From Planctomycetaceae bacterium (GTDB taxonomy: Bacteria; Planctomycetota; MHYJ01; SBBU01), in NCBI GenBank assembly GCA_005239585.1, contig SBBU01000231.1, positions 1 through 15,176 of the forward strand: a DNA stretch of 15,176 nucleotides, given 5' to 3'. A program made the translations under genes and the position numbers. Under the pieces are notes generated by a model. The model had not been told where the DNA came from, did no database searches, and saw only the letters and a program-made list of their open reading frames with translations. This document shows positions 1-7,458 of this stretch, one piece after another. Positions within the stretch are counted from its first letter, which is position 1. Each line of letters begins with the position of its first letter.

Positions 1-1
1 A

Positions 2-220
2 TTACAATTCCTGGAAAAGGTCTATCTTGAGGATAGAGAACGCTGGAAAAAAAATGATGAGCGTTTCCAGAAAAATGATGAGCGTTTGATAAGATTAGAG
101 TTACGTACTGAAACGTTAATAGAGCTAGTGAAAGAACAAGGAGACCAACAAAAGCAACAAGGGGAGACCATAAAATCATTATTAAAGATCCTCCATAGAA
201 AATTAGAAGGGTCACAGTAA
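2..220 (+). CDS. C-terminal part of an unrecognised coiled-coil protein (5' end outside window)
   Basis: An open frame runs in from the left edge and stops with TAA at 218-220, giving 72 residues. The translation is rich in E, K, Q and R and almost free of helix breakers, with leucine and isoleucine spaced as in a coiled coil (for example LIRLELRTETLIELVKEQ). Near its start the string KNDERFQ/KNDERLI is repeated, encoded by a 21-base direct repeat. No catalytic motif is visible. Repeated charged tails of this kind are known from coiled-coil ends of DUF3782-like and other uncharacterised proteins, but I cannot assign a family from 72 residues. The stop lies 56 bases before the thiol dioxygenase start, and a promoter appears to separate the two, so they are probably not one operon. 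Confidence 0.6.
   Translation, partial: LQFLEKVYLEDRERWKKNDERFQKNDERLIRLELRTETLIELVKEQGDQQKQQGETIKSLLKILHRKLEGSQ
50..87 (+). repeat. 21-base tandem direct repeat in coding sequence
   Basis: AAAAATGATGAGCGTTT occurs at 50-66 and again at 71-87, with CCAG between the copies, so the period is 21 bases (seven codons, one heptad). The repeat is in frame and duplicates one heptad of the coiled coil. Slippage expansion of a heptad is the simplest explanation. Confidence 0.8.
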
Positions 221-238
221 CGGAAACAACCAAAAGAC

Positions 239-267
239 TTGACGTCAAGGTGCTAAAAACTTAGACT
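239..267 (+). promoter_or_regulatory. Predicted sigma-70-type promoter of the thiol dioxygenase gene
   Basis: TTGACG at 239-244 and TAGACT at 262-267 are separated by exactly 17 bases. The -35 matches the consensus at 5 of 6 positions and the -10 at 4 of 6. The -10 ends only 9 bases before the ATG at 277, so transcription would start at about 274, leaving almost no 5' leader. No Shine-Dalgarno sequence lies before the ATG, which agrees with a leaderless message. Confidence 0.5.
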
Positions 268-276
268 AAACCGAAA

Positions 277-858
277 ATGGCGGGTTCAAACGGTTATAAT
301 TTCGAGGATTTTGTAGCTGACCTCGAGGTATTTACATCTTTTGAACAAGACTTGCAGGAACGAATCAGGAAAATTTCACGCAGGATGAAGATTCTCCTGG
401 GCAACCAGGAAGATTTTTTAACCAGTGAGGAATTGGCTGGAAAACGTGATAATTATGCGCGTCATCTTGTACATGCTGACCGCAAAAGAAAATTTATTGT
501 AGTATCTATTGTATGGGAGCCTGGCCAGGGCACCCCAATCCATGATCATGGGACATGGGGGGTAGCAGGTGTGGTTTCGAACGAACTCGGAGTAACAAAT
601 TATTCACGTCTTGATGACCGAAGCAGGGAAGGGTACGCAGAATTGAAAGAGTCGATGCATATCATCGCCCCGCCGGGGACTATTACTCATGTGCTTCCGC
701 CAGATGAAGAGATTCACAGTATGCAAAACAAGACAAGTAAAACCACGGTATCACTTCACGTCTATGGTCAGGAAATCTATGAATGCAATATGTTTGACAT
801 TCAGAATAAGACATACAAACGTTACAATCTCGCGATGAGCAACGTGCGGGGAATCTAG
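277..858 (+). CDS. Cysteine dioxygenase-type thiol dioxygenase (cupin)
   Basis: This 193-residue protein carries the signature of bacterial type I cysteine dioxygenases, cytosolic non-haem iron enzymes that oxidise the thiol of cysteine (or a related thiol such as 3-mercaptopropionate) to the sulfinate. Seen directly: IHDHG at 88-92 supplies His89 and His91, and His147 is the likely third iron ligand. SLHVY at 159-163 matches the Ser-His-Tyr catalytic triad of the family. YAR at 60-62 matches the Tyr-x-Arg that binds the substrate carboxylate in mammalian enzymes. The cysteine that forms the Cys-Tyr crosslink in mammals is replaced by Gly (HDHGTWG), as is usual in bacteria. The length is normal. 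The Arg62 equivalent favours cysteine over 3-mercaptopropionate, but that is inference. The gene faces a methyltransferase convergently, with 22 bases between the stops and no clear hairpin terminator. Confidence 0.87.
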   Translation: MAGSNGYNFEDFVADLEVFTSFEQDLQERIRKISRRMKILLGNQEDFLTSEELAGKRDNYARHLVHADRKRKFIVVSIVWEPGQGTPIHDHGTWGVAGVVSNELGVTNYSRLDDRSREGYAELKESMHIIAPPGTITHVLPPDEEIHSMQNKTSKTTVSLHVYGQEIYECNMFDIQNKTYKRYNLAMSNVRGI

Positions 859-880
859 TCATCGTTTTTTGATTTTTGGT

Positions 881-1495
881 TTAAACTTTACACTGTAATA
901 AACACCACCATGACCAAGGGCCTTCACGCTCATCGACAGCACGCCACTGGGTGTGGCGAATCTCAGTGAAATCAAAATATGGTGTGAAGACCTTTTCCAG
1001 CTCGGTGAGTGATATGCGTCTTGGTCCACCCCATGGCGGTTCTTTGGGACTAAAGCAGGCTAGGAAGAATCGGCCATCTTCTTTCAGGATGTTATGCACC
1101 AAGTTGGCATATTTATGGCTCAGCTCTCCTTGAAATGCCCCGGAGTGGTAGCAGCCCATATCGATGGCAAGATCAAATTTATCGCCCAGACTCGAAAGCT
1201 CCATTGCGTTCATGGTAAGAAATCTGGCGTTTGACTCTGCCTTTAGGCTTTTTTCACCTGCAATCTCTACTGCCTTGGTTGAAATGTCGATACCGAGTGC
1301 AGAAAAGCCATTGATAGCGAGCCAAATGGAGTTTGTGCCCGTCCCACACCCAATATCGAGCACTTTGCAGGGTGTTATAATGCGGTTTTCGACCAATCTG
1401 ACCAGCTCCCTGTTTGGCTGCTCGCTGTTCCATGGTATGTTTCCTGTCCTATAGGACTCTTCCCAAAAGGCGCTGTCAAAATCTTCCCCTGCCAT
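881..1495 (-). CDS. Class I SAM-dependent methyltransferase, probably acting on a small molecule
   Basis: A 204-residue cytosolic protein with a Rossmann-type methyltransferase fold. Motif I is VLDIGCGTGTN at 45-55, the acidic residue that would hold the SAM ribose is Asp70 in GIDIS, and a later strand is FDLAIDMGCYH at about 106-116. The N-terminal FWEESYRTGNIPWN (10-23) resembles the opening of thiopurine/tellurite-type and related small-substrate methyltransferases, where a W...Y..G..PW pattern precedes motif I. The substrate cannot be read from the sequence. The gene is divergent from flaG, with 84 bases between the starts, and convergent with the thiol dioxygenase. No Shine-Dalgarno lies before the ATG, but a -10-like element sits 8 bases upstream. 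A role in sulfur chemistry with its neighbour is possible but unsupported. Confidence 0.82.
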   Translation of the reverse strand: MAGEDFDSAFWEESYRTGNIPWNSEQPNRELVRLVENRIITPCKVLDIGCGTGTNSIWLAINGFSALGIDISTKAVEIAGEKSLKAESNARFLTMNAMELSSLGDKFDLAIDMGCYHSGAFQGELSHKYANLVHNILKEDGRFFLACFSPKEPPWGGPRRISLTELEKVFTPYFDFTEIRHTQWRAVDEREGPWSWWCLLQCKV

Positions 1496-1503
1496 GGTAA
1501 TAT

Positions 1504-1531
1504 TTTATATCATATGCTCAAGTTTTCTCAA
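1504..1531 (-). promoter_or_regulatory. Predicted sigma-70-type promoter of the methyltransferase gene
   Basis: On the minus strand TTGAGA (1526-1531) and TATAAA (1504-1509) are 16 bases apart. The -10 ends 8 bases before the ATG, so the transcript would carry a leader of only one or two bases. It overlaps the sigma-28-like element read in the other direction for flaG, so the two promoters may exclude each other. Confidence 0.42.
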
Positions 1532-1545
1532 CTCTCAACCGAATT
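1518..1545 (+). promoter_or_regulatory. Sigma-28 (FliA)-like promoter candidate for flaG-fliD-fliS
   Basis: TCAAGTTT at 1518-1525 matches the sigma-28 -35 element TAAAGTTT at 7 of 8 positions. After 12 bases comes ACCGAATT (1538-1545), which keeps the CCGA core of the -10 element. The enteric spacing is 11, but 11-12 is accepted in broader consensus forms. Its position 34 bases before a late flagellar gene set fits. The right half of the -10 is poor, so this is a candidate only. Confidence 0.4.
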
Positions 1546-1579
1546 AGACTAATGAGAGGTCGTTTAAGAGAGGTTTGCC

Positions 1580-1963
1580 ATGGCGGATATAAAGCCCGTA
1601 GGGCAAGCTCCGCAACAAAAAATGGAGCGAACAGAGCATAGCCAAAATGTGCCAAAATCTGGTCAACCTGAGAATGTTAAAAGGTCTCAACCTAAAAAAG
1701 AGGATGATGTAAAAAAAATAACCGATTTGGACTCTGAAAATTTGCAGAAGGATGTCGAAGAACTGAACAAGCTCTTTAAAAATTTAGATGTCAATTTTAG
1801 ATTTCAGCTCTTCGACGGAACAAAACTTGCTCGAAACCTAGTAGTACAGGTAAAAGATAGGGATTCTGGTGCGGTAGTTAAAGTGATACCGGCACAGAAC
1901 TTTCTAAAGTTTAAGGTCAGTATGGAAAGGTTAAGGGGTGTTTTCCTTAACCGTAAGGCATAG
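1580..1963 (+). CDS. flaG: FlaG family flagellar protein
   Basis: A 127-residue protein whose C-terminal 80 residues match the FlaG family: LNKLFKNLDVNFRFQLF, then a paired-strand stretch KLARNLVVQVKDRDSG, VVKVIPAQNFLKF, and a closing amphipathic helix (VSMERLRGVFLNRKA). FlaG affects flagellar filament length and is regularly encoded just before fliD in polar flagellates. Its biochemical action is not settled. The first 45 residues are polar, K/Q/P-rich and likely disordered. The start is supported by AAGAGAGG at 1566-1573, six bases before the ATG. It heads the flaG-(small ORF)-fliD-fliS series, all on one strand with short gaps. No signal peptide or membrane segment is present. Confidence 0.85.
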   Translation: MADIKPVGQAPQQKMERTEHSQNVPKSGQPENVKRSQPKKEDDVKKITDLDSENLQKDVEELNKLFKNLDVNFRFQLFDGTKLARNLVVQVKDRDSGAVVKVIPAQNFLKFKVSMERLRGVFLNRKA

Positions 1964-2011
1964 AACTCTGGTATAGGCTGAGGGAGGGCGACAGTAAAAT
2001 GAGGGAGTAAT

Positions 2012-2089
2012 GTGCAGGATTTAATTGGTGAATTAAGCCTATATATCCGAAATTATAATTGGGTGGGGTCGCATCTACTTGTGGGTTAA
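2012..2089 (+). CDS. Possible 25-residue ORF between flaG and fliD (leader peptide?)
   Basis: A GTG at 2012 opens a frame that ends with TAA at 2087-2089, encoding VQDLIGELSLYIRNYNWVGS followed by five more residues. It is preceded by GAGGGAG at 2001-2007, one of the best Shine-Dalgarno sequences in the window, at a spacing of 4-6. Its stop is six bases before the fliD ATG, which has only a poor ribosome binding site of its own. This geometry suggests that ribosomes finishing the small ORF restart on fliD. A three-codon ORF (ATGAGGGAGTAA, 1999-2010) lies just upstream and overlaps the same Shine-Dalgarno. I recognise no homologue, and the peptide may have no function beyond coupling. Confidence 0.4.
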   Translation: MQDLIGELSLYIRNYNWVGSHLLVG

Positions 2090-2095
2090 GATTTT

Positions 2096-5000
2096 ATGGT
2101 AGGACCAGTACGACTAGAAGGTTTGTTTTCGGGAATAAACTTTTCTTCCATCATTGAGCAGATGGTTGAGGTGAAAAGACGTCCGATAATTAACATCCAA
2201 AACCAGATAGCAAAGAAAACACAGACCAAGGCGGCTTATCTGGGACTATCAGCGCTGCTACTATCATTAAAATCCTCTGCGGATGCACTATCCAGACCTA
2301 GTCTTTTTAATTCCACCAAGGCAGTTTCAAGCAGTGAGAGTGTCCTTGTGGCATCTGGAGACAATATTGCATCCCTTGGTACATTTACATTCACTTCCTC
2401 AAGAACCGCCACTTCACATCAGGTGATTTCTAATGGCTTTGCTAATACTACCAGTGCAGTAGCAGGTAGTGCCGGAGTTATTCAAATAGAGACTGGCGGA
2501 GGTTTTCTGGATAGAAGGACACCAGTGAGCTTTCTTAACGGGCAGGCTGGTATCGATAGGGGATCTATTCGGATAACAGATTCTTCAGGTACATCTGCTA
2601 CTGTGAATTTAGAAAATGTAGTTACAGTTCAGGATGTAATTGACAACATCAACTCAGCAGCCGGTATCAGGGTTAAAGCAACTGTACAAGGAGATAGGAT
2701 AGTCATAGAAGATCTTGCAGGTGGTGCCGTATCAAATTTCAAGATTGCAAATTATGGGCTTGATACTACTGCTACAAGTTTGGGAATATCGGGTACAGGA
2801 GTAACGGTAGGCACAAGAAATTTTATCTTTGGCAGTGATATTAATTATATAGCTACTACAACACAGTTATCTCAGCTTAATGATGGACTCGGAGTCAGGC
2901 GTAATTCAGACGGCATTAATGATTTTACGATAACAAGTGCCTCCGGCGCCGCAATAAATGTAGATATCAAGGCTTCAGATACAACTATTTCTAGTGTTAT
3001 CACCAGGATAAATGACGCAGCTACTGCCGTTGGGTCTACATTAAGGGCGAGTCTGGTAGATGGTTCGAGAATGATGCTTTCCGGGGTTTCAGCTCCCGGG
3101 AGTATTACGGTAACTAGGGCATCAGACAGTTTGGCAGCAGTAGATCTAGGGTTCGGGGTATTGTCAGGCGCTTCATTTACTGTGAATCCTACAGAAAATG
3201 TGCCAACTATATCAAAACGTATATATGGGAATAGGCTTGTTGGGGCATTAAACTCAACATTACGCAATATGTTGAATGGCGGTATGAATGACACTACAAG
3301 TTCAGACATCAAAGGTGTTAGAGATGGCACAGTAACAATTACTGACCGACAGGGTGATAGCGTTTCAATTAACACTTCTCTTAGGTTGCAGACGAGCACA
3401 AGCTCTGCATCAGCCATTAATCAGTTGAGCATACGTGTTAGTTCCCTTGCGGGATTTGCAGTTGGAAACAAGATAAGAATAGTAAACGCTTCTGGCACAA
3501 CAATGTTCAGAACAGTCACAGACATTGATACAGTCAATAGCAGAGTTTACTTTGATCGTGGCCTAAGTGCGGCAGTCTCATCAGGCGATACGGTCGTGGC
3601 ACAGAACGACTCGCTAAGTGATATTATGAATCTTTTAGGTGATCGAGCGACAGCTAGTAATGTCAATGTGCGAGTTGAATTTAATAACCCAGTTAATGGA
3701 CTCAAGATAGTCGATACCTCTGGCGGGTCTAGTAACCTGACAGTTGCTTCATCAGATGCCGCCACAGACTTGGGAATTGTAGGTTCAACATCTGGAACAA
3801 CCCTAAATGGCATTGATATAGATGTGGGTTATATAAATGAAAACTTGTCACTTTCAAAATTGAATTTCGGCACGGGGGTTCAGGCGGGCAGAATTCAGAT
3901 AATAGATAGAAGCGGAAAAAGATTTACAGTAGATCTCAGCCAGCCTGATGACAATACCATAGGCAGGGTGATTTCCGAAATTAACGGCGCAGCTGCAGCT
4001 GCGAGTTCCTCGCTTCGGGCCCGCATTAATAATACTGGTGACGGTATCCTGCTTAATGATCCGGGCGCAGGCGCCGCAGCAATTCGTGTCGAAGATCTCC
4101 CTGGCACAAGGACAGCAAGAGACTTGAATATAGCAGGGACGGCGCCATCAGCTTCTCCAGACACAATTGATGGTACATGGGAGCGTTCTATTACTATTGC
4201 AACAGGTTCCACTCTAACCGATATAAGAAATTCGATTAATTCAGCTGGATTGCCTATTAGAGCATTTATTATAAATGATGGCTCAGCTACGGACCCAAAT
4301 AAGCTGGTAATCCTGAGTAAAAATACCGGTGAGTCTGGACGAATTGTCGTAAGCACAGATTTATCTGCCCTTAGTTTCAGGACACATGTCGCTCCTCAGG
4401 ATGCCGTCCTTGCCTTTGGGTCAAATTCGGCTGGGGCAGATCCGGTTATATTCACATCTGGCAATAATACATTCCAAAATGCGATCCAAGGTATGACTAT
4501 TGATCTAAAGAGCGCCAGCCAAACGCCAGTACAGATAACAGTTACAAAGAATGTTGAAGCTGTGGTGACTCAGGCGAAGAGATTTTCTGACGTCTATAAT
4601 GACTTGATAACCAAGTTGAACGAATTCACCAGTTTCGATCCTAATACATTCAGGACAGGGGTATTATTTGCTGATTCAACTGCAAAGCAACTGAGGAGCG
4701 ATTTGGCTGGAATTATTACTTCTGTTGTTACAACTATACCAGCTGGCGACCTCAGAACATTTAATCAAGTAGGAATTGAACTCAGTAGCAAGGGTTTTGT
4801 AATGTTCAATGAATCAAAACTGAGAGAGGCGCTGACTGAGACCCCTGATCAAGTCGAGACTCTATTTACTACACAGCGCAAACTCGCGCTGGAAACAAAG
4901 CTCAGCGATTTTAGCAATGGTATAGGTGTAAGAACTGTCATAGGCAACGATTTTGAAATCAGACTACGAAATGCCACAACTAGAATCAATATAGATCTTG

Positions 5001-5761
5001 ACGGTAAAGAGACTGTATCAGGAGTTTTCAATAAAATTCTGACGGCTGCTGGTAATAATGGACAGCTTAGAGGGGCAATCTCGTCAGACGGTTTTTCAAT
5101 GGAATTAATCGATAGCTCGACCGTTTCAAATCGCGGGGTGGATGGAGTAGGCTCCCCCGACACTACAAAGTTTTCAGAATCAGAGTTTGCAGGGGGCTAT
5201 TCTGACAATTTTTTCAATGGCGCTACAGTTACTATAGTAAGTGCTGCAAATTCGGCAAATAATGGCCTTACTCGCAAGGTTAAATCGTTTACATCTAGCA
5301 CTGGCGAAATAGAGCTGGATTCGGCACTGCCAGCAGCTATAACAGCCGGAGATACCTATAGGATTGAAAGGCAGCTTGAAGTAGTATCGCTTAACAGCGC
5401 TGCTGGCCCTGATTTGGGTTTTACTACTGCAGCCGCACTTGGAAGCAATACTCTAAAAGGTAATTCGATCGGATTATCAAGAGACCCCGGCCTTGGTTTT
5501 AATTCGAGCAGTATTCTTGATTCGTTTGTCCGTGCAAATGATGGTATAATCTCAAGTAAATTAAAGGGTATTGACGATAGTATAGACAGCTCTAATAAAG
5601 ATATTAGAAAGCTTGAGGAAACAATAATTAGTTATCAGGAAAGAATGATAAAAGAGTTTTCAAGGCTAGAGCAGATGATAGCTCAGACTCAAATGACTAT
5701 GCAGAGGCTCTCTGCTAGTCTTTCTGGTTTTGGCCAGATGTCATTAAGTTCCATAAGGTAA
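2096..5761 (+). CDS. fliD: Giant flagellar cap protein FliD with multiple hook IN modules
   Basis: FliD (HAP2) is exported through the flagellar channel and caps the filament, where it guides flagellin folding. At 1221 residues this copy is more than twice the usual 450-700. The N-terminal FliD domain covers about residues 5-105 (EGLFSGINFSSIIEQMVEVK). Flagellin hook IN-like modules follow, with pattern G.I.ITD.SG....V...., a helix, and a GI.I.D.SGG strand, near residues 145-220, 258-352, 403-560, 588-680, 693-760 and 953-1110. The FliD C-terminal domain begins near 770 (FGSNSAGADPVIFTSG; later ITVTKNVEAVVTQ and FSDVYNDLITKLNEFTSFD), is interrupted by the last module, and ends in a coiled coil at about 1150-1210. 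No cysteine and no signal peptide are seen, as expected for an axial protein. A similar small beta segment sits inside two modules (about 440-502 and 1035-1095). The start has a weak ribosome site and may be coupled to the small ORF upstream. Confidence 0.93.
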   Translation: MVGPVRLEGLFSGINFSSIIEQMVEVKRRPIINIQNQIAKKTQTKAAYLGLSALLLSLKSSADALSRPSLFNSTKAVSSSESVLVASGDNIASLGTFTFTSSRTATSHQVISNGFANTTSAVAGSAGVIQIETGGGFLDRRTPVSFLNGQAGIDRGSIRITDSSGTSATVNLENVVTVQDVIDNINSAAGIRVKATVQGDRIVIEDLAGGAVSNFKIANYGLDTTATSLGISGTGVTVGTRNFIFGSDINYIATTTQLSQLNDGLGVRRNSDGINDFTITSASGAAINVDIKASDTTISSVITRINDAATAVGSTLRASLVDGSRMMLSGVSAPGSITVTRASDSLAAVDLGFGVLSGASFTVNPTENVPTISKRIYGNRLVGALNSTLRNMLNGGMNDTTSSDIKGVRDGTVTITDRQGDSVSINTSLRLQTSTSSASAINQLSIRVSSLAGFAVGNKIRIVNASGTTMFRTVTDIDTVNSRVYFDRGLSAAVSSGDTVVAQNDSLSDIMNLLGDRATASNVNVRVEFNNPVNGLKIVDTSGGSSNLTVASSDAATDLGIVGSTSGTTLNGIDIDVGYINENLSLSKLNFGTGVQAGRIQIIDRSGKRFTVDLSQPDDNTIGRVISEINGAAAAASSSLRARINNTGDGILLNDPGAGAAAIRVEDLPGTRTARDLNIAGTAPSASPDTIDGTWERSITIATGSTLTDIRNSINSAGLPIRAFIINDGSATDPNKLVILSKNTGESGRIVVSTDLSALSFRTHVAPQDAVLAFGSNSAGADPVIFTSGNNTFQNAIQGMTIDLKSASQTPVQITVTKNVEAVVTQAKRFSDVYNDLITKLNEFTSFDPNTFRTGVLFADSTAKQLRSDLAGIITSVVTTIPAGDLRTFNQVGIELSSKGFVMFNESKLREALTETPDQVETLFTTQRKLALETKLSDFSNGIGVRTVIGNDFEIRLRNATTRINIDLDGKETVSGVFNKILTAAGNNGQLRGAISSDGFSMELIDSSTVSNRGVDGVGSPDTTKFSESEFAGGYSDNFFNGATVTIVSAANSANNGLTRKVKSFTSSTGEIELDSALPAAITAGDTYRIERQLEVVSLNSAAGPDLGFTTAAALGSNTLKGNSIGLSRDPGLGFNSSSILDSFVRANDGIISSKLKGIDDSIDSSNKDIRKLEETIISYQERMIKEFSRLEQMIAQTQMTMQRLSASLSGFGQMSLSSIR

Positions 5762-5770
5762 TAATATAAT

Positions 5771-6208
5771 ATGGAAGATAAGGCATTCTCATACCTAAAG
5801 ACGAAGGTCATGAGCGCTAGCAAAGAAGAGTTGCTGCTCCTGCTTTTTGATTCTGCAATCGCTTTTGCCTCCCAAGCCAAAGAAAAGATCAAAGAGAAGA
5901 ATCTGGAAAGCGTACATAATCTTTGTATAAAGGCGCAGAGAATAGTAATGGAGCTTATGAGTACATTGAATAAAGATATGATTCCCGATGAAATGTATAA
6001 GAATCTTATGGGTTTATATAATTTTGTTTATTTCAGGTTTGTTTGGGCCAATGTCAGGCACGAGACTTCTATGGTTGATGAGGGACTAGACATACTTAAA
6101 CACCTGCGTGAAACATGGGCGATTGCCATTGAAACTAACAAGAAGCAACAGGTTCAAGAAGCCAGTTCAGGCCCAGCAAAAACAGGCCCATTAAACGTAA
6201 AGGGATAG
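5771..6208 (+). CDS. fliS: Flagellin export chaperone FliS
   Basis: A 145-residue, mostly helical cytosolic protein. FliS binds the C-terminal end of flagellin, prevents early polymerisation and delivers it to the export gate. The family pattern is visible: an early YLKTKVMSASKEELLLLLFDSAI (matching Y....V.TA.p..Ll.mLyd.ai), a middle helix IKAQRIVMELMSTLN (matching I..A..II.eL...Ld), a conserved NLMGLYNFVYFRFVWANV (L..LY.y...rL..AN), and a final LDILKHLRETWAIAI (vl..L.eLr..W). The C-terminal 20 residues are polar. It starts nine bases after the fliD stop, with only a distant AAGG (5755-5758) as a ribosome site, so it is likely cotranscribed with fliD. The fliD-fliS order is conserved in many flagellated bacteria. 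Confidence 0.92.
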   Translation: MEDKAFSYLKTKVMSASKEELLLLLFDSAIAFASQAKEKIKEKNLESVHNLCIKAQRIVMELMSTLNKDMIPDEMYKNLMGLYNFVYFRFVWANVRHETSMVDEGLDILKHLRETWAIAIETNKKQQVQEASSGPAKTGPLNVKG

Positions 6209-6219
6209 CACCATCCCTT
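6200..6219 (+). terminator. Hairpin at the end of fliS, possible weak terminator
   Basis: AAGGGAT (6200-6206) pairs perfectly with ATCCCTT (6213-6219) around a six-base loop, and the fliS stop codon lies inside it. The bases after it (CTCTTGAATAA) do not form a good T-run, so it may be a partial terminator or an RNA-processing and stability element between fliS and the next gene. Confidence 0.35.
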
Positions 6220-6279
6220 CTCTTGAATAACAAGTTGATATCAAGTACGTCTATATAGTTGATTTTTAGGGGATCTAAA

Positions 6280-7458
6280 ATGAAACATGTTGTTTGTGTA
6301 GTATTTTCTGTATGTATCGCGGGTATTGCTGCGCCCCAGGAAGATAAATATATAAATTCGCTTATTGACTTGCTTGAAGAACAAAACGAACAGGTTAGGA
6401 CTCATGTGCATGATGAACTCCTTGATATGGGCGGAAAAATATTGCCGCTTTTGGAGAAGAGAATTCAGGAAAAAGGAGTCAGCGGTTGCTACAAGCTTAT
6501 TAGAGACATTGAAGCAAAGCGAAAGCCTACTAAAATAATCGTAGAAACAGAACTTCCAGACCCAGAGTCGTTTAAAAAACAGCTAAAACCTGTCGATAAG
6601 AACCAAATTTCAAACTTTTACCTTACAAAATACATAGAGGCCTATGAATTGGTAAGAAAAGGTGCATTGGAGGCTGCAAACGAAATATTAGATTCCTTGG
6701 TGAAACTCGAACGATTTCCTCCATATCAAGGCGAGATTTCTCAGTTAAAGGCTTATTGTGATCAAAGACTCATACAAACTACAGTTATTGCTGCTCGCAT
6801 ATCACCTGCAAAAACGTCGATCCTGCCAGGGGAAAAGATTGAAGTGGAATTTGTAATCGAAAATAAATCAAAAGATAAACTATCAATTGAATTTGCCTCA
6901 GGAAACCAGATTCTTATGCAGATTCAAGCCCATGCCTTTGTTTTGGCTGGTGTTGAAAATACCATAATGAAACACGAAACAATTGAAATAGATAAAAATA
7001 TCTCGATTGAAAAAGATAAATCGTGGTCAAAACAATTTTCATTAGATCTAGGTCAATATCAATTCAGCATTGAACAGGCAAATTGTGTCAAGTATTTTTA
7101 TATGTGGGCCTACTTTTCACCGACCTCAATAAGTTCAGTTAATGGGCCAAGAGTTGTGCCTTTTTCACCTACAGTAGTTAAACTTATTCCAAAGGGAATG
7201 GAAACTTTGTTGCAGGACCCTGTGAAATCTCTTAAAGAAGCTATTGAAAAGGAAAAGCTCAATGACATCTTTTTTCTTGCACTTGCGGTCGAAAATGACA
7301 AGAGAAACTCACTCTTTGATTCGATGATAGACTGGCTTTCTAAAACAACCAGTACAAAAGTGAGTGCTGCAATAGCCAAGAGTCTCGAAAGGGTTACAGG
7401 TAGAAAATTTAACACTATAAAGGAATGGCAGGATTGGTGGAAAAGTGTAAAAAAATGA
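6280..7458 (+). CDS. Secreted HEAT-like / beta-sandwich protein of unknown function
   Basis: I do not recognise a named family. The ATG at 6280 is chosen over an in-frame TTG at 6259 because AGGGGA (6268-6273) lies six bases before it and because it opens a clean signal peptide (MKHVVCVVFSVCIAGIA, cleavage near AA-PQ). The product is 392 residues. After the signal come a HEAT-like helical pair (INSLIDLLEEQNEQVRTHVHD and DMGGKILPLLEKRI), a helical linker with a possible tetratricopeptide-like pair (AYELVRKGALEAANEILDSL), then a beta-rich middle (SPAKTSILPGEKIEVEFVIENKS onward) that resembles an extracellular immunoglobulin-like domain. Helices return at the C-terminus, which ends LERVTGRKFNTIKEWQDWW, a tail that recurs on secreted HEAT proteins of Planctomycetota. 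It lies after fliS and overlaps tyrS by four bases. A periplasmic scaffold role is a guess. Confidence 0.75.
   Translation: MKHVVCVVFSVCIAGIAAPQEDKYINSLIDLLEEQNEQVRTHVHDELLDMGGKILPLLEKRIQEKGVSGCYKLIRDIEAKRKPTKIIVETELPDPESFKKQLKPVDKNQISNFYLTKYIEAYELVRKGALEAANEILDSLVKLERFPPYQGEISQLKAYCDQRLIQTTVIAARISPAKTSILPGEKIEVEFVIENKSKDKLSIEFASGNQILMQIQAHAFVLAGVENTIMKHETIEIDKNISIEKDKSWSKQFSLDLGQYQFSIEQANCVKYFYMWAYFSPTSISSVNGPRVVPFSPTVVKLIPKGMETLLQDPVKSLKEAIEKEKLNDIFFLALAVENDKRNSLFDSMIDWLSKTTSTKVSAAIAKSLERVTGRKFNTIKEWQDWWKSVKK

Noticed and set aside
859..890. Terminator between the thiol dioxygenase and methyltransferase genes
   Set aside because: There are T-runs and an eight-base palindrome GTTTAAAC at 879-886, but no GC-containing stem before a T-run in either direction.
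2872..5163. Several long minus-strand frames inside fliD (for example 2872-3417, 3547-3813, 3895-4356, 4849-5163)
   Set aside because: They are opposite-strand shadows of a repetitive S/T/A-rich gene, with no ribosome sites or recognisable domains.
6235..6244. Perfect 10-base palindrome TTGATATCAA as an operator before the HEAT-like gene
   Set aside because: A single short AT-rich palindrome is expected by chance at this composition, and no promoter is seen around it.
7425..7454. Longer tyrS starting at 7425
   Set aside because: The ten extra residues overlap the preceding gene, are outside the known family start and have no better ribosome site than the ATG at 7455, which gives the typical ATGA coupling.
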